Numbered from the stretch's first letter, positions 9,011-17,736 are shown. The stretch is 64,000 nt of DNA from Frankia sp. R82 (GCF_023716925.1 NZ_JAMQQG010000020.1:1-64000), one strand, 5' to 3'. Made by a program: numbers and translations. Notes: a model not told the origin generated them from the letters alone.

Positions 9011-9316
9011 CGGTCCGGGTCCGGGCTGCTGCCCGGTGTTGCCCAGTCTGCCTGGTCGGTCACCATTCCCGCGACCGTCTCGCAGGAACACCCGGGTCCG
9101 ACCACCGTTCGCGGCCACCGTCACCGTGGGCCACCGTCGCCGTGGGCGACCGCCACCTGGCCGGCAACCGGTGCCCTCCGTGCCGGAGCGCGCGCCGCCC
9201 CACCAGCCATCACCCACCGTAGAGCTGCGAGGACCGTGGCGTCGGCGCTGCCAGTCGCCGTCTGTCCTCGTGATCCCAGAAGTCACCACTCAGGTGAGAC
9301 TGCACAGGAGTAGAGA

Positions 9317-10552
9317 ATGTCGAGAGTTCTCGATTTCCCCGTCTTCGACGCGGACAATCACATGTACGAGACCACCGACGCCTTCACCAAGTACCTGCCG
9401 GCGAGCCACGCCGGTCTGGTGAAGTACGTCCAGATCAACGGCCGGACCAAGATCGCTCTGCGGAATGTCATCAGCGAGTACATTCCGAACCCGACGTTCA
9501 ACGTCGTGGCGCCCCCCGGGGCGCAGGAGATCGAGTTCCGGCTGAAGAACCCGTCCTCCAAGACGAAGGCGGGCGACATCGAGGCCGCCCCGCCGCCCAA
9601 GTACATCCAGGCCCCGCCGGCGTACTTCAACCCGGCCGACCGGCTCGAGCTCATGAACGAGCTCAGCATCGACCGGGCGATGATGTGGCCGACGCTCGCC
9701 AGCCTGCTCGAGGAGCGCCTCGCGGACGACCCGGAGGCCACCACCATCGTCGTCCACGCGCTCAACGAGTGGATGTTCGAGCACTGGTCGTACAACTTCG
9801 AGGACCGGATCTTCCCGACGCCGATCATCACCCTGCCGATCCTGGACTCGGCGCTGCGCGAGCTCGACTACGTCCTCGAGCGGGGTGCCCGGGCGATCCT
9901 GATCCGTCCGGCGCCGGTGCCGGCGCTCAACGGGACGCGCCGCTCGTTCGCGCTGCCCGAGTTCGACCCGTTCTGGAAGCGGGTCGAGGAGTCCGGTGTC
10001 GTCGTCGGCATGCACGCCTCCGACGACGGTTTCCAGCGCTACCTCAACGAGTGGGAGGGCGTGCGCGGCGAGTTCCTGCCGTTCGACAGCAAGCCCTCGG
10101 CGTTCAACCTGCTCGTGAACAGCGAGCACCGCTACATCAAGGACGTCATCACCTCGATCATCGCCCATGGCCTGGCCACCCGCTTCCCCGGTATCCGCTT
10201 CCTGCCGGTCGAGAACGGCAGCTCGTGGGTCCGCCCGCTGGTCACCCAGTTCCAGAAGCACTACTCCCGCACCCCGGGCCTGTTCGACGAGGACCCGATG
10301 GTCACCTGGCGGCGCAGCATCTTCGTCCATCCCTTCCACGAGGAGGACGTCGTCAGCCTGGTCGAGACCATCGGCGCCGACAACGTGGTGTTCGGTTCGG
10401 ACTACCCGCACCCCGAGGGCCTGTTCGACCCGGTGACCTTCGTCGACGAGATCGACAGCCTCCCCCTGGCGGACCAGCGCAAGGTCATGGGCGAGAACCT
10501 CGCCAAGATCATGCATATCGACCCGGCCAAGAAGGCTCTGGTCACCGCCTGA
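9317..10552 (+). CDS. Amidohydrolase-family metal-dependent hydrolase
   Basis: A 411-residue TIM-barrel protein of the amidohydrolase 2 family, which includes hydrolases and non-oxidative decarboxylases. Metal-site motifs are visible: FDADNHMYE near residue 10 (in place of HxH), MHASDDG mid-protein, and GSDYPHPEG near 350 with the conserved Asp. AGGAG lies 7 bases before the ATG. It sits between the mftABC and mftD blocks and is followed by a strong hairpin. It may be a mycofactocin-linked catabolic enzyme, or may process the peptide in place of the missing MftE; both are guesses. Substrate unknown. Confidence 0.88.
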   Translation: MSRVLDFPVFDADNHMYETTDAFTKYLPASHAGLVKYVQINGRTKIALRNVISEYIPNPTFNVVAPPGAQEIEFRLKNPSSKTKAGDIEAAPPPKYIQAPPAYFNPADRLELMNELSIDRAMMWPTLASLLEERLADDPEATTIVVHALNEWMFEHWSYNFEDRIFPTPIITLPILDSALRELDYVLERGARAILIRPAPVPALNGTRRSFALPEFDPFWKRVEESGVVVGMHASDDGFQRYLNEWEGVRGEFLPFDSKPSAFNLLVNSEHRYIKDVITSIIAHGLATRFPGIRFLPVENGSSWVRPLVTQFQKHYSRTPGLFDEDPMVTWRRSIFVHPFHEEDVVSLVETIGADNVVFGSDYPHPEGLFDPVTFVDEIDSLPLADQRKVMGENLAKIMHIDPAKKALVTA

Positions 10553-10595
10553 TCTCCGGCTGAATCTCCGCCTGGCCTCGGCCTGAGCGCACCTG

Positions 10596-10627
10596 GACGG
10601 GGTGGGTCCCACGGGACTCACCCCGTC
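10596..10627 (+). terminator. Hairpin terminator after the amidohydrolase gene
   Basis: GACGGGGTG pairs with CACCCCGTC (9 bp), enclosing an inner GTCCC/GGGAC stem with a two-base loop. The long GC stem lies 44 bases after the stop. There is no U-tract, as is common for actinobacterial terminators. It separates the amidohydrolase transcript from mftD. Confidence 0.7.
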
Positions 10628-10685
10628 TGTGCGTGGTGGGCCGCCGCGGGCGCCGTGGTGCGTCCGGCAGGGCGCACGGCTACAG

Positions 10686-10700
10686 TGGCACTCGGTGCCA
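10686..10700. promoter_or_regulatory. Operator-like palindrome upstream of mftD
   Basis: TGGCACTCGGTGCCA, a perfect inverted repeat with 6-base arms and a 3-base spacer, 41 bases before the mftD start and directly after a TACAGT hexamer that could be a -10 element. It differs from the mftA-proximal site (5993-6007) at two positions only. Confidence 0.65.
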
Positions 10701-10740
10701 AATTGAGCGGCGCCACACGACGGAACGAGGCGGGAGTGCG

Positions 10741-11919
10741 ATGGCCAGCACGAGGGATTGGTTCGAGACGGTCGCGGAGGCCCAGCGGCGGGCGAAGAAG
10801 CGGCTGCCCAAGGGCGTCTACCTGGCGCTGGTCGCCGGCTCCGAGGCCGGGGTGACGATGGATGACAACATCGCCGCGTTCGCCGAGCTGAAGGTCCGAC
10901 CGCACGTCGCCGACCTCCCGCAGACGCGGGACCTGGCCACCACCGTGATGGGGCAGGAGATCAGCTTCCCGGTGATCATCTCGCCGACCGGGGTGCAGGC
11001 GGTGCATCCCGACGGGGAGCTCGCGGTCGCCCGGGCGGCGGCGGGCGCCGGTACGGCGATGGGCCTGTCGGCGTTCGCGTCCAAGCCGGTCGAGCAGGTC
11101 GGCGAGGCGATCGACAAGCTGCTGTTCCAGACCTACTGGCTCGGGTCCCGCGAGGAGATCCTCGCCCGCGCCGAGCGGGCCCGCGCCGCCGGCGCCAAGG
11201 GGCTCATCGTCACCCTGGACTGGGTGTTCGACTCCCGCCGGGACTGGGGCAGCCCGTTCATCCCGGACAAGCTCAACCTCAAGGCGATGGCCCGCTACGC
11301 CCCGCAGGTCGCCATCAAGCCGGGTTACCTGGCCACCTGGCTGCGCAGCGGCTCGCTGCCCGACCTCGGTGTGCCCAACCTCGGGCCGCGCGAGGCCACC
11401 CCGCCGACCTTCTTCGGCGCCTACGGCCAGTGGATGGGCACCCCGCCGCCGACCTGGGCGGATCTCGCCTGGCTGCGTGAGCAGTGGGACGGCCCTTTCA
11501 TGATCAAGGGCATCACCCGGCCGGACGACGCGCGCCGGGCGGTCGACGTCGGCGCCAGCGCGATCTCGGTGTCCAACCACGGCGGCAACAACGTCGACTC
11601 GACGCCCGCGTCGATCCGCTGCCTGCCCGGTGTGGTGGACGCGGTCGGTGACCAGATCGAGGTCGTGCTCGACGGCGGCATCCGCCGTGGCAGCGACGTG
11701 GTCAAGGCCCTGGCGCTCGGTGCCCGCGCGGTCATGGTCGGCCGGGCGTACCTGTGGGGAATGGCGGCCGGTGGTGAGCGCGGCGTGACCAACGTGCTGG
11801 AGATCCTCCGCCAGGGCGTGAGTGAGACGCTGCTCGGCCTCGGTCACTCCTCGGTGCACGAACTGTCGCCCGAGGACCTGCTCGTACCGGCCGGCTTCGC
11901 GTTGGACCGCAAAGTCTGA
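10741..11919 (+). CDS. mftD: Pre-mycofactocin synthase MftD (FMN-dependent)
   Basis: A 392-residue FMN-dependent alpha-hydroxy-acid-dehydrogenase-type barrel. MftD oxidatively deaminates the MftE-released AHDP intermediate to the alpha-keto amide cofactor core. The start (WFETVAEAQRRAKKRLPKGVY), VIISPTGVQAVHP, AYGQWMGTPPPTW, SNHGGNNVDSTPASIRCLP and DGGIRRGSDVVKA blocks match MftD rather than generic lactate dehydrogenase; the SNHGG motif contains the catalytic His region and DGGIRRG binds phosphate. GGCGGGAG precedes the ATG. It is separated from mftABC by a divergent regulator and an amidohydrolase, and has its own operator-like palindrome. Confidence 0.93.
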   Translation: MASTRDWFETVAEAQRRAKKRLPKGVYLALVAGSEAGVTMDDNIAAFAELKVRPHVADLPQTRDLATTVMGQEISFPVIISPTGVQAVHPDGELAVARAAAGAGTAMGLSAFASKPVEQVGEAIDKLLFQTYWLGSREEILARAERARAAGAKGLIVTLDWVFDSRRDWGSPFIPDKLNLKAMARYAPQVAIKPGYLATWLRSGSLPDLGVPNLGPREATPPTFFGAYGQWMGTPPPTWADLAWLREQWDGPFMIKGITRPDDARRAVDVGASAISVSNHGGNNVDSTPASIRCLPGVVDAVGDQIEVVLDGGIRRGSDVVKALALGARAVMVGRAYLWGMAAGGERGVTNVLEILRQGVSETLLGLGHSSVHELSPEDLLVPAGFALDRKV

Positions 11920-12056
11920 CCCTACCCGGTTGTCGGGTTCGCCGCGGTCGTTTTGACTGCTTGTCCTACTGCGTCGCAGGTCAGACGGCATTCGATCGGA
12001 TGTACGCGGAAAGAAACTCGAAAGATACATACGAGATACCATGAGGAAACTCGGTC

Positions 12057-12105
12057 GCCCCGGGTGAAAGGAATGGCGGGTGCAACGCCCAGTTGCACCC
12101 GGGGC
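12057..12105. promoter_or_regulatory. Overlapping, mutually exclusive hairpins
   Basis: The arm 12093-12105 (ttgcacccggggc) can pair with 12078-12085 (gggtgcaa, 8 bp perfect, 7-base loop) or, through cacccggggc, with 12057-12066 (gccccgggtg, 10 bp perfect). The two structures compete for the same bases, as in attenuators. The surrounding spacer 11920-12390 is relatively AT-rich around 12000-12050 and contains no recognisable gene; the structure is about 285 bases upstream of the next start. Confidence 0.45.
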
Positions 12106-12390
12106 GAAACCGACTTGCATGGTTGTCCGTATCTGGCGGGGTGTGCACCATAGTGGCATGCCCTGTCGCCCTCGCATTGTGGTCCCAGCGGTCCCCGTTC
12201 CCGAGCGCCCGGATGGGGCCTGTGCGGGGGCGGACGTCCTGGCGGATTTGTCGCCGGTCGCCGATGAGAATGTATTCCTCGGCCGAATCGTGGTATCGGC
12301 CGGCCGGGCGTCCCGGCGGCCCACGCTGCACGCCGGCCGCTGCCGCCGGCGTCCCGGCGGCGGAATGTCCGGCGTGAATGCGCATGCCGA

Positions 12391-14328
12391 ATGACCCCGC
12401 CGAGCCCGCAGTTGCCGGGCCCGGGCTGGCCGGCCCCGTCCATTCCAGCCCCCCGCCTACCGGGCCAGTACCAGCCGACCCGGCACCTGCCCGGCCAGCA
12501 CCTGCCCGGCCAGCACCTGCCCGGCCAGCACGGGTCCGGCCAGTACCTGCCCGGCCAGTACCTGCCGAGCCAGTACCTGCCGGGGCACCGGCTGCCGAGC
12601 CGCCGCCCGCAGAGCCACCGCGTTCCGGCTCCGCGTCTGCCGCTGCACCGGCTGCCGACGCCGAGGCCGGCGGGTCCGGGTGTGCCGAGCCCGCGGGTGG
12701 TGACGTCGCACCGGGCCGGCACGCGCCGGTCGCAGCCACGGCTGACGAAACCGGAGCCGGCGAACACGCAGCCGGCGAATACGCAGCCGGCGAATACGCA
12801 GGTGGCGGGATTGGCTCGGACGAACTCCACGGAGACCGGTTCGGGCCCGGCGGCGACGCGCGCAGTACGGATGCGCGCAGCACGGACGCGGATGATCAAA
12901 TCGGCCCGGGCGGCGCGGATCCGGGTACCGGGTTCGCGGGTACCGGAGTTGCCGGTGCCGGGGTTGCGAATGTCGGGGTTGCGGATGTCGGGGTTGCGAG
13001 CGGCGAGGCCCCGCGTCCTGGGAGCGCGGTTGGCGGGAACGGGGGCGGCCAGGCGGCTGCGGATGATTGCCCGGCGCACGCGACCACATCGGCGGGAAGC
13101 GGGGCGACTGGCAGCGTGGATGGGACTGCCGGCGATGCTCTCCCTGCTTCTTGTCGGGATATCGACGTGCACCCGGACACCCGGTATCGCATCGTCGTGC
13201 GCGGATTCGGACAGTATCCCGGGGCTGATGAAGAACGAGATCCGACTGGGGCTGCTGCTGCCCGACTCGGGGGTACTGGCGACCGGGTATCAGGCCGTGC
13301 GGGCCGGCGTCGACGCGCGTATCGGCGCCGTCAACGCGGCTGGGGGAATCAACGGCCGTAAGATTTCCTACACCTGGCGAGACGATGCCGGGACGGCGCA
13401 GGGAAATCTCCTCGGCGCGCGTGACCTGGTCGACGGCCAGGGGGTGTTCGGGCTGCTGGAGTTCACCGCGGCCGCCGCCGGTGGCGCCTCTTTTCTCGCG
13501 GAACGGGGAGTTCCGGTGGCCGGCTTCGCCACCGAGGACGTGTGGCTGCGCAATCCGAACATGTTCGGGGTGGTGAACTCCGTCGGCGGCGCGGTCGACA
13601 CCTACGGCCGTGCCGTGACGGCCCGTGGCGGCACGCGGGCGTATGTCGTTCGGGCCGGGATGTCGGCCGGGATGTCGGGGACGGCCGACCGGATCGGCCA
13701 GGGCCTGCGGGCCGCCGGCGTCGAGGTGGTCGGCAACAGTTCGTACCTGGCCGGGGCGGACAGTGCCACCAGGCTCGCCGAGCAGATCGTCGCCTCGGGC
13801 GCGGACACCGTCGTCACCATGCTGGCGCCGGCGGCGCTGCCGGCGCTGCTCGAGGCGATCCATCAGGCCGGGGGCGAGCCCGACGTGGTGCTCGCCCTCG
13901 GCGGCTACGACCGCACCCTGCTGCGCACGGGCGCGGCGTCGGTCGCGGGCGTGGTCGTCCCCGTGTCGTACCGGCCGTTGGAGGCCGGCGGCGCCCCGGT
14001 GGAGCGCTACCTTGACGCGATGCGCCGCTACGCCCCGCAACTCACCGAACCGCGCCAGGACAGCGCCCTGGTCTCCTACATCGACACCGACCTGCTCCTG
14101 CGCGGCCTGCGTGCCGCCGGGCCCTGCCCGACCCGCGCGTCCGTGGTGACCGCGCTGCGCTCGCTGACCGCCTACACCGCGGACGGCCTGCTCGCACCGA
14201 CCAACGTCGGCGTCGCCCGGGCGCACCCGACGACCTGCGTCGCCCTGCTGCGCGTCAACCCCACGTCCACCGGCTTCGACGCCGAGGACCGCAACCTCTG
14301 TGGACGCGAGCTCACCCCCACCCTCTGA
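12391..14328 (+). CDS. Membrane-tethered ABC-type substrate-binding (Leu/Ile/Val-type) protein
   Basis: A 645-residue protein. Residues 1-240 are Pro/Gln/Arg-rich with LPGQHLPGQ-type five-residue repeats and no homology recognised. WMGLPAMLSLLLVG near 245 is a membrane segment or signal anchor, with ISTC as a weak lipobox. From IRLGLLLPDSGVLATGYQ to the end is a type I periplasmic-binding fold. The N-terminal frame is accepted because third positions stay G/C-rich there (20/20 in 12481-12540), unlike the competing open frame. A shorter start at 13063 would give a conventional lipoprotein. No permease or ATPase is adjacent, so it may be a sensor rather than a transporter part. Confidence 0.75.
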   Translation: MTPPSPQLPGPGWPAPSIPAPRLPGQYQPTRHLPGQHLPGQHLPGQHGSGQYLPGQYLPSQYLPGHRLPSRRPQSHRVPAPRLPLHRLPTPRPAGPGVPSPRVVTSHRAGTRRSQPRLTKPEPANTQPANTQPANTQVAGLARTNSTETGSGPAATRAVRMRAARTRMIKSARAARIRVPGSRVPELPVPGLRMSGLRMSGLRAARPRVLGARLAGTGAARRLRMIARRTRPHRREAGRLAAWMGLPAMLSLLLVGISTCTRTPGIASSCADSDSIPGLMKNEIRLGLLLPDSGVLATGYQAVRAGVDARIGAVNAAGGINGRKISYTWRDDAGTAQGNLLGARDLVDGQGVFGLLEFTAAAAGGASFLAERGVPVAGFATEDVWLRNPNMFGVVNSVGGAVDTYGRAVTARGGTRAYVVRAGMSAGMSGTADRIGQGLRAAGVEVVGNSSYLAGADSATRLAEQIVASGADTVVTMLAPAALPALLEAIHQAGGEPDVVLALGGYDRTLLRTGAASVAGVVVPVSYRPLEAGGAPVERYLDAMRRYAPQLTEPRQDSALVSYIDTDLLLRGLRAAGPCPTRASVVTALRSLTAYTADGLLAPTNVGVARAHPTTCVALLRVNPTSTGFDAEDRNLCGRELTPTL

Positions 14329-14521
14329 GCTGCTCCGCCGCACCACCTGATCCACGGCGCCACGCCGCACCACGCCGTGCTGCCTGATCTGGTCCGATCC
14401 GCCGCCTGATCCGGTGCGCTGGGGCGCACCGTCCGGGCCGGTCGGCGTCCAGGACGGGCGGGACGTAACGTGACGCTTCGGGAGCCTCGGCGCTGCGTCG
14501 CCAGGCGGGAGGGTGCGGACG

Positions 14522-15640
14522 ATGCCGCTGTGGCAGCAGGCGGGGATCGCGGCCGGCGTGCTGCTGTCGCTGGCGCTGGTGGTCAGGGTCGTCGCCCGAG
14601 TGGTGGCTACCAGGGGAGCGGCTGCCAGGGGAGCGGCCGAGGCCGAGGCTGATGAGATCGAGGCTGAGGCCGGTGGCGTGGCCATGGCCGGTCGCTCGGC
14701 CGGGCGTCGGCGGCTGTGGCGGGCGGTGGGCTTCGTCGGTGCGGCCAGCCAGGAGGCCGGGACGATCCTGGGCCTGTTCACCCTCTGGCAGATCGCCCGG
14801 ATCCTCGGGGTGACCCGGGTCGGCGGCGCGATGGAGCGGGCCGACTGGATCTGGCGGACCGAACGGGCTGTGCACCTGCCCAGCGAGCTCGCGATGGAAC
14901 GGTTCATGCTGCACCACGAGTCGTGGCTGCGCGCGGCGAACGTGTTCTACAGCTGGGTGCACTTCCCGGCGATGAACGTGTTCCTGGTCTGGTTGTTTCT
15001 GCGCCACCGGCGGGCCTATCCGTCGGTGCGCACGACGATCGTGCTGTTCACCGGATCGTCCCTGCTGTTCCACATGTTCCTGCCGACCGCGCCGCCGCGG
15101 ATGCTCACCTCCGTCGGTTTCGTGGACGAGGCAGTGGTGCTCGGCCAGTCCGTCTACGGCGAGTTCGGTGCCGGGGTCGCGGCGCAGCTGTCCGCCCTGC
15201 CGTCGGTGCACGTCGGCTGGGCCTGCCTGATCGCCTACGAGGTGATCCGGATCAGCCCGAGCCGCTGGCGCTGGCTGATCCTCGCCCATCCGATCGTGAC
15301 CAGCCTGGTCGTCGTCGTCACCGCCAACCACTGGTGGGCCGACGGCATCCTCGCCGTTGTTCTGCTCGCCCTCGCCGTGCTGGCCGGCCGCGCCCTGAGC
15401 ACCGCCCGGCGCCGCCTGCTGGCCCGCCTCCGTTCCCGCCGCGCCCAGCCGCCATCCGGACCGCCATCCGGACCGCCATCCGGACCGCCATCCGGACCGC
15501 CATCCGGACCGCCATCCGAACCGGCCGCCGACGGCGCAGACGTGGCACGGGACCGCCGGCAGTCGCAGGGCAGAACCGGAGTCGGGGCCGCCTACCTGCG
15601 TACCCGCGCCCGGCCTTGGGTCCCCGGCGCCGGTGTGTGA
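14522..15640 (+). CDS. PAP2-superfamily membrane phosphatase/phosphotransferase
   Basis: A 372-residue integral membrane protein with about six hydrophobic segments. The PAP2 active-site elements are present: TAPPRML, LPSVHVGW (His) and NHWWAD (His-x3-Asp). This arrangement is typical of inositol-phosphotransferase/Aur1-like members acting on phospholipids or polyprenyl phosphates at the membrane surface. ATG at 14522 is preferred over the GTG at 14513 because GGGAGG is well spaced for it. The cytoplasmic tail has a PSGP repeat coded by a 12-bp tandem array (about 15452-15520). It is not clearly operonic with its neighbours. Confidence 0.85.
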   Translation: MPLWQQAGIAAGVLLSLALVVRVVARVVATRGAAARGAAEAEADEIEAEAGGVAMAGRSAGRRRLWRAVGFVGAASQEAGTILGLFTLWQIARILGVTRVGGAMERADWIWRTERAVHLPSELAMERFMLHHESWLRAANVFYSWVHFPAMNVFLVWLFLRHRRAYPSVRTTIVLFTGSSLLFHMFLPTAPPRMLTSVGFVDEAVVLGQSVYGEFGAGVAAQLSALPSVHVGWACLIAYEVIRISPSRWRWLILAHPIVTSLVVVVTANHWWADGILAVVLLALAVLAGRALSTARRRLLARLRSRRAQPPSGPPSGPPSGPPSGPPSGPPSEPAADGADVARDRRQSQGRTGVGAAYLRTRARPWVPGAGV

Positions 15641-15727
15641 CGATGGGCCAGGGCCCTGCCGGGAGTGGAGCCGGGCGAGGCGCCGCAACGTCCGAGGCAC
15701 AGGGGATGTCGGGGAGCGGGAGGACGG

Positions 15728-16171
15728 ATGTCGTCGCAGGGCGGGCCGGCCGGCGATGGTTCCTTCGAGCGTCCGATGACGGCCTACCACCTGCAGCCGG
15801 ACGGGACCCGCGTGCCGTTCACCGCGACGCTCGGCTTCGACCCGGCCGACCCGTACGCCGTGCGCCTGCGGCTGCGCACCACCGACGTGCGCACGGTGAC
15901 CTGGACGTTCGCCCGCCAGCTGCTCATCGACGGGGCCCGCCGCCCCGCCGGGGTCGGCGCGGTCGAGGTGCGCCCGGCCTTTCACGGCGACACCCGGCTG
16001 CTCGCCCTGTCGTTCACGTCCGCGTCGGGCCGCGCCGAGGTGCAGCTTCCCTACCCGACGGTCGTCGCCTTCCTACGGGACGCCTACGAGGCCGTCCCGC
16101 CCGGCGCCGAGGGCGACCACGTCGACTGGAACGCCGAACTCGCCCACCTGCGCACCGACGGCGATCAGTAA
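15728..16171 (+). CDS. SsgA-family sporulation/cell division regulator-like protein
   Basis: A 147-residue protein matching the SsgA/SsgB-like family, which in sporulating actinomycetes directs septum placement and peptidoglycan remodelling. The DPADPYAVRLRLRT, TWTFARQLLIDG and DAYEAVPPGAEGDHVDWN blocks follow the family pattern. The ATG at 15728 has GGGAGG five bases upstream. The first ~16 residues are Gly/Ser-rich; the homologous part begins near MTAYHLQPDG. Its presence indicates a mycelial, septating actinobacterium. Confidence 0.9.
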   Translation: MSSQGGPAGDGSFERPMTAYHLQPDGTRVPFTATLGFDPADPYAVRLRLRTTDVRTVTWTFARQLLIDGARRPAGVGAVEVRPAFHGDTRLLALSFTSASGRAEVQLPYPTVVAFLRDAYEAVPPGAEGDHVDWNAELAHLRTDGDQ

Positions 16172-16242
16172 CCGGGCGAGGTGTTGACCCCGGCATCCGG
16201 CATGTCGTCGGAAAACGGGTCCGGAACTCCGCGGGTGTCATT

Positions 16243-16990
16243 GTGTCGAACACTGAAGCACGACCCGCGGTTCGGCTGGGCGCGGAGGCCTTCCACACCA
16301 GCGAGTGGGATGTACTGGCGGTCAGGGATTTCTTCGACGACGTGATGCTGAACGCCGACTGCGTCGAGGCGGCGCTGGCGACCAGCCTGACCGTGGAACA
16401 CGGCTTCACCACCCTGCGGTCCGTCGCCCTGGCCGCCGACGCCCTGGCCGCCGACGCCCTGGCCGCCGGCGACATCAACTGGTCGGACCTGCTCGCCTCG
16501 ATCCAGACCGACGAGGCCCGCCACGCGCAGACCGGCCCGGCGATGGACTGCTACACCCCGCTGGACCAGCGGGAGATGTCCTTCAGGGAGTTCATGCCCG
16601 AAGGGGTCGTGCACCACCACGAACGGATTCTCGAGGACTACGGGCTGGCGAAGCCCTGGTACTGGGACGACTTTCTGCACTCGCTGGACAACGGCCACCA
16701 CGCGATGCACATCGGGACCTGGTTCTGGCGCCCGACGCTGTTCTGGAAACCGGGTGCCGGGGGCTCGAAGGACGAACGGGCGTGGCTGAACGAGAAGTGC
16801 CCGACCTGGAACGAGGGGCGGTTGGGCAGACCCTGCCGGAAACCCTTCCGGCCCGGTGTAATTTCACCCAGCTGCCGCTGGGCTCCGCCGCCTCCCGCCA
16901 CGATCCCGCCCCACACCAGGTGGTCCACCGGGGCCGCCTCTACCAGTTCGACCATGCGGTCTCGACGCCGGATCCGCGGCCGGACCTGCC
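16243..16990 (+). pseudogene. Degenerate propane-monooxygenase-type hydroxylase large subunit
   Basis: Fragments match the large (diiron) subunit of soluble diiron monooxygenases of the propane/methane type. One frame has EWDVLAVRDFFDD, DCVEAALATSL, GDINWSDLLASIQTDEARHAQ, then TGPAMDCYTPLDQREMS, HHERILEDYGLAKPWYWD, and HIGTWFWRPTLFWKPG. Intact homologues have about 35 residues between DEARHAQ and TGPAMD; these are deleted at about 16530. After CPTWNE near 16815 the frame shifts and a further block is missing, and QTLPETLPARCNFTQLPLG plus HRGRLYQFDHAVS continue in another frame. The N-terminal third is absent. A dead gene with a non-functional diiron site. Confidence 0.85.
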
Positions 16991-17025
16991 CGTCTGCGGG
17001 GTCAGCCCGGGTTCTGGCCCGCTGG

Positions 17026-17637
17026 CTACGAGGTGATGGCGACGGCGTGGCGGAGGTGGGTGTCGTGGGTGAGCTGGGTGAGCATGAAATCGGCGACGTC
17101 GGCGTACGAGACCTTGGAAGCGAAAGTCAGGCGCAGGTCGATGCCTGTGCGGTAGTGCCCGGTGTGGCTGCCGCCGGTGAGAACGGCCGGGCGCACGACG
17201 GTCCAGGCGGTGTCGCTGGCGCGGATGAGTTCCTCCATTCCTTCTTTGTCCTGCATCAACGATCTGATCGCGATCCGGGTGATGGCGACGTAGAGGGTGC
17301 GGTGGCGGCTGTCGGCCACGCCGTATCCGCTGACGGCGACCAGGCGGTGCACGCTGTGGACGTCCATCGCGGCCAGGATGGTGCGCATCCCCTCGGTGCA
17401 GACCGTGCTGCCCCAGCGGCGCTGGCCCAGCGCACTCAGCACGGCATCGCTGCCGGCGACGACGTGCTTCACGACGTCCGCGTCCCGGACGTCGCCGGCC
17501 ACCGCCCGCAGGCTCTCGTGGGGGGTGAGACGGCCCGGGTCGCGGGCCAGCGCGGTGAGGGTGTGGCCCTGCCGCAGGGCCTGTTCGAGCAGATGCTGCC
17601 CGGTGTGGCCGGTGCCGCCGAAGACCGCCAGATGCAT
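17026..17637 (-). CDS. NAD(P)-binding atypical SDR (NmrA/BVR-B-like)
   Basis: A 203-residue Rossmann-fold protein. FGGTGHTGQHLLEQAL near residue 5 is the dinucleotide-binding glycine motif; VAVSGYGVADS and a helical C-terminus follow the NAD(P)H-binding/flavin-reductase-like family, which lacks the classic SDR YxxxK. ATG at 17637 is supported by GGAAGG upstream and places the fold at the N-terminus. It is divergent from a MarR-family gene with a 99-base spacer containing CTCCAA/TTGGAG repeats, a typical regulator-target arrangement. It may reduce flavin or quinone, or act as a redox sensor. Confidence 0.87.
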   Translation of the reverse strand: MHLAVFGGTGHTGQHLLEQALRQGHTLTALARDPGRLTPHESLRAVAGDVRDADVVKHVVAGSDAVLSALGQRRWGSTVCTEGMRTILAAMDVHSVHRLVAVSGYGVADSRHRTLYVAITRIAIRSLMQDKEGMEELIRASDTAWTVVRPAVLTGGSHTGHYRTGIDLRLTFASKVSYADVADFMLTQLTHDTHLRHAVAITS

Positions 17638-17673
17638 GTCGGGTGTCCTTCCGACCCAGAAAACAGTTTGAGG

Positions 17674-17716
17674 CTCCAAGCATTGAGCGGATGGTTGGAG
17701 TCGTCAAGTGTTGGAG
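17674..17716. promoter_or_regulatory. Candidate MarR operator in the divergent spacer
   Basis: CTCCAA (17674-17679) and TTGGAG (17695-17700) form an inverted repeat with a 15-base spacer, and TTGGAG repeats at 17711-17716. They lie between the divergent SDR and MarR genes, where a MarR dimer would act. Confidence 0.4.
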
Positions 17717-17736
17717 GGTCCAGGTAACGTCGAGGG

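Noticed and set aside
12378-13361. Alternative plus-strand open frame over the repeat region
   Set aside because: Third-position G/C is poor through 12480-12540, while the frame leading into the substrate-binding domain is G/C-rich at every third base there.
12457-14907. 816-codon minus-strand frame
   Set aside because: Antisense to the substrate-binding protein and PAP2 gene; no domain.
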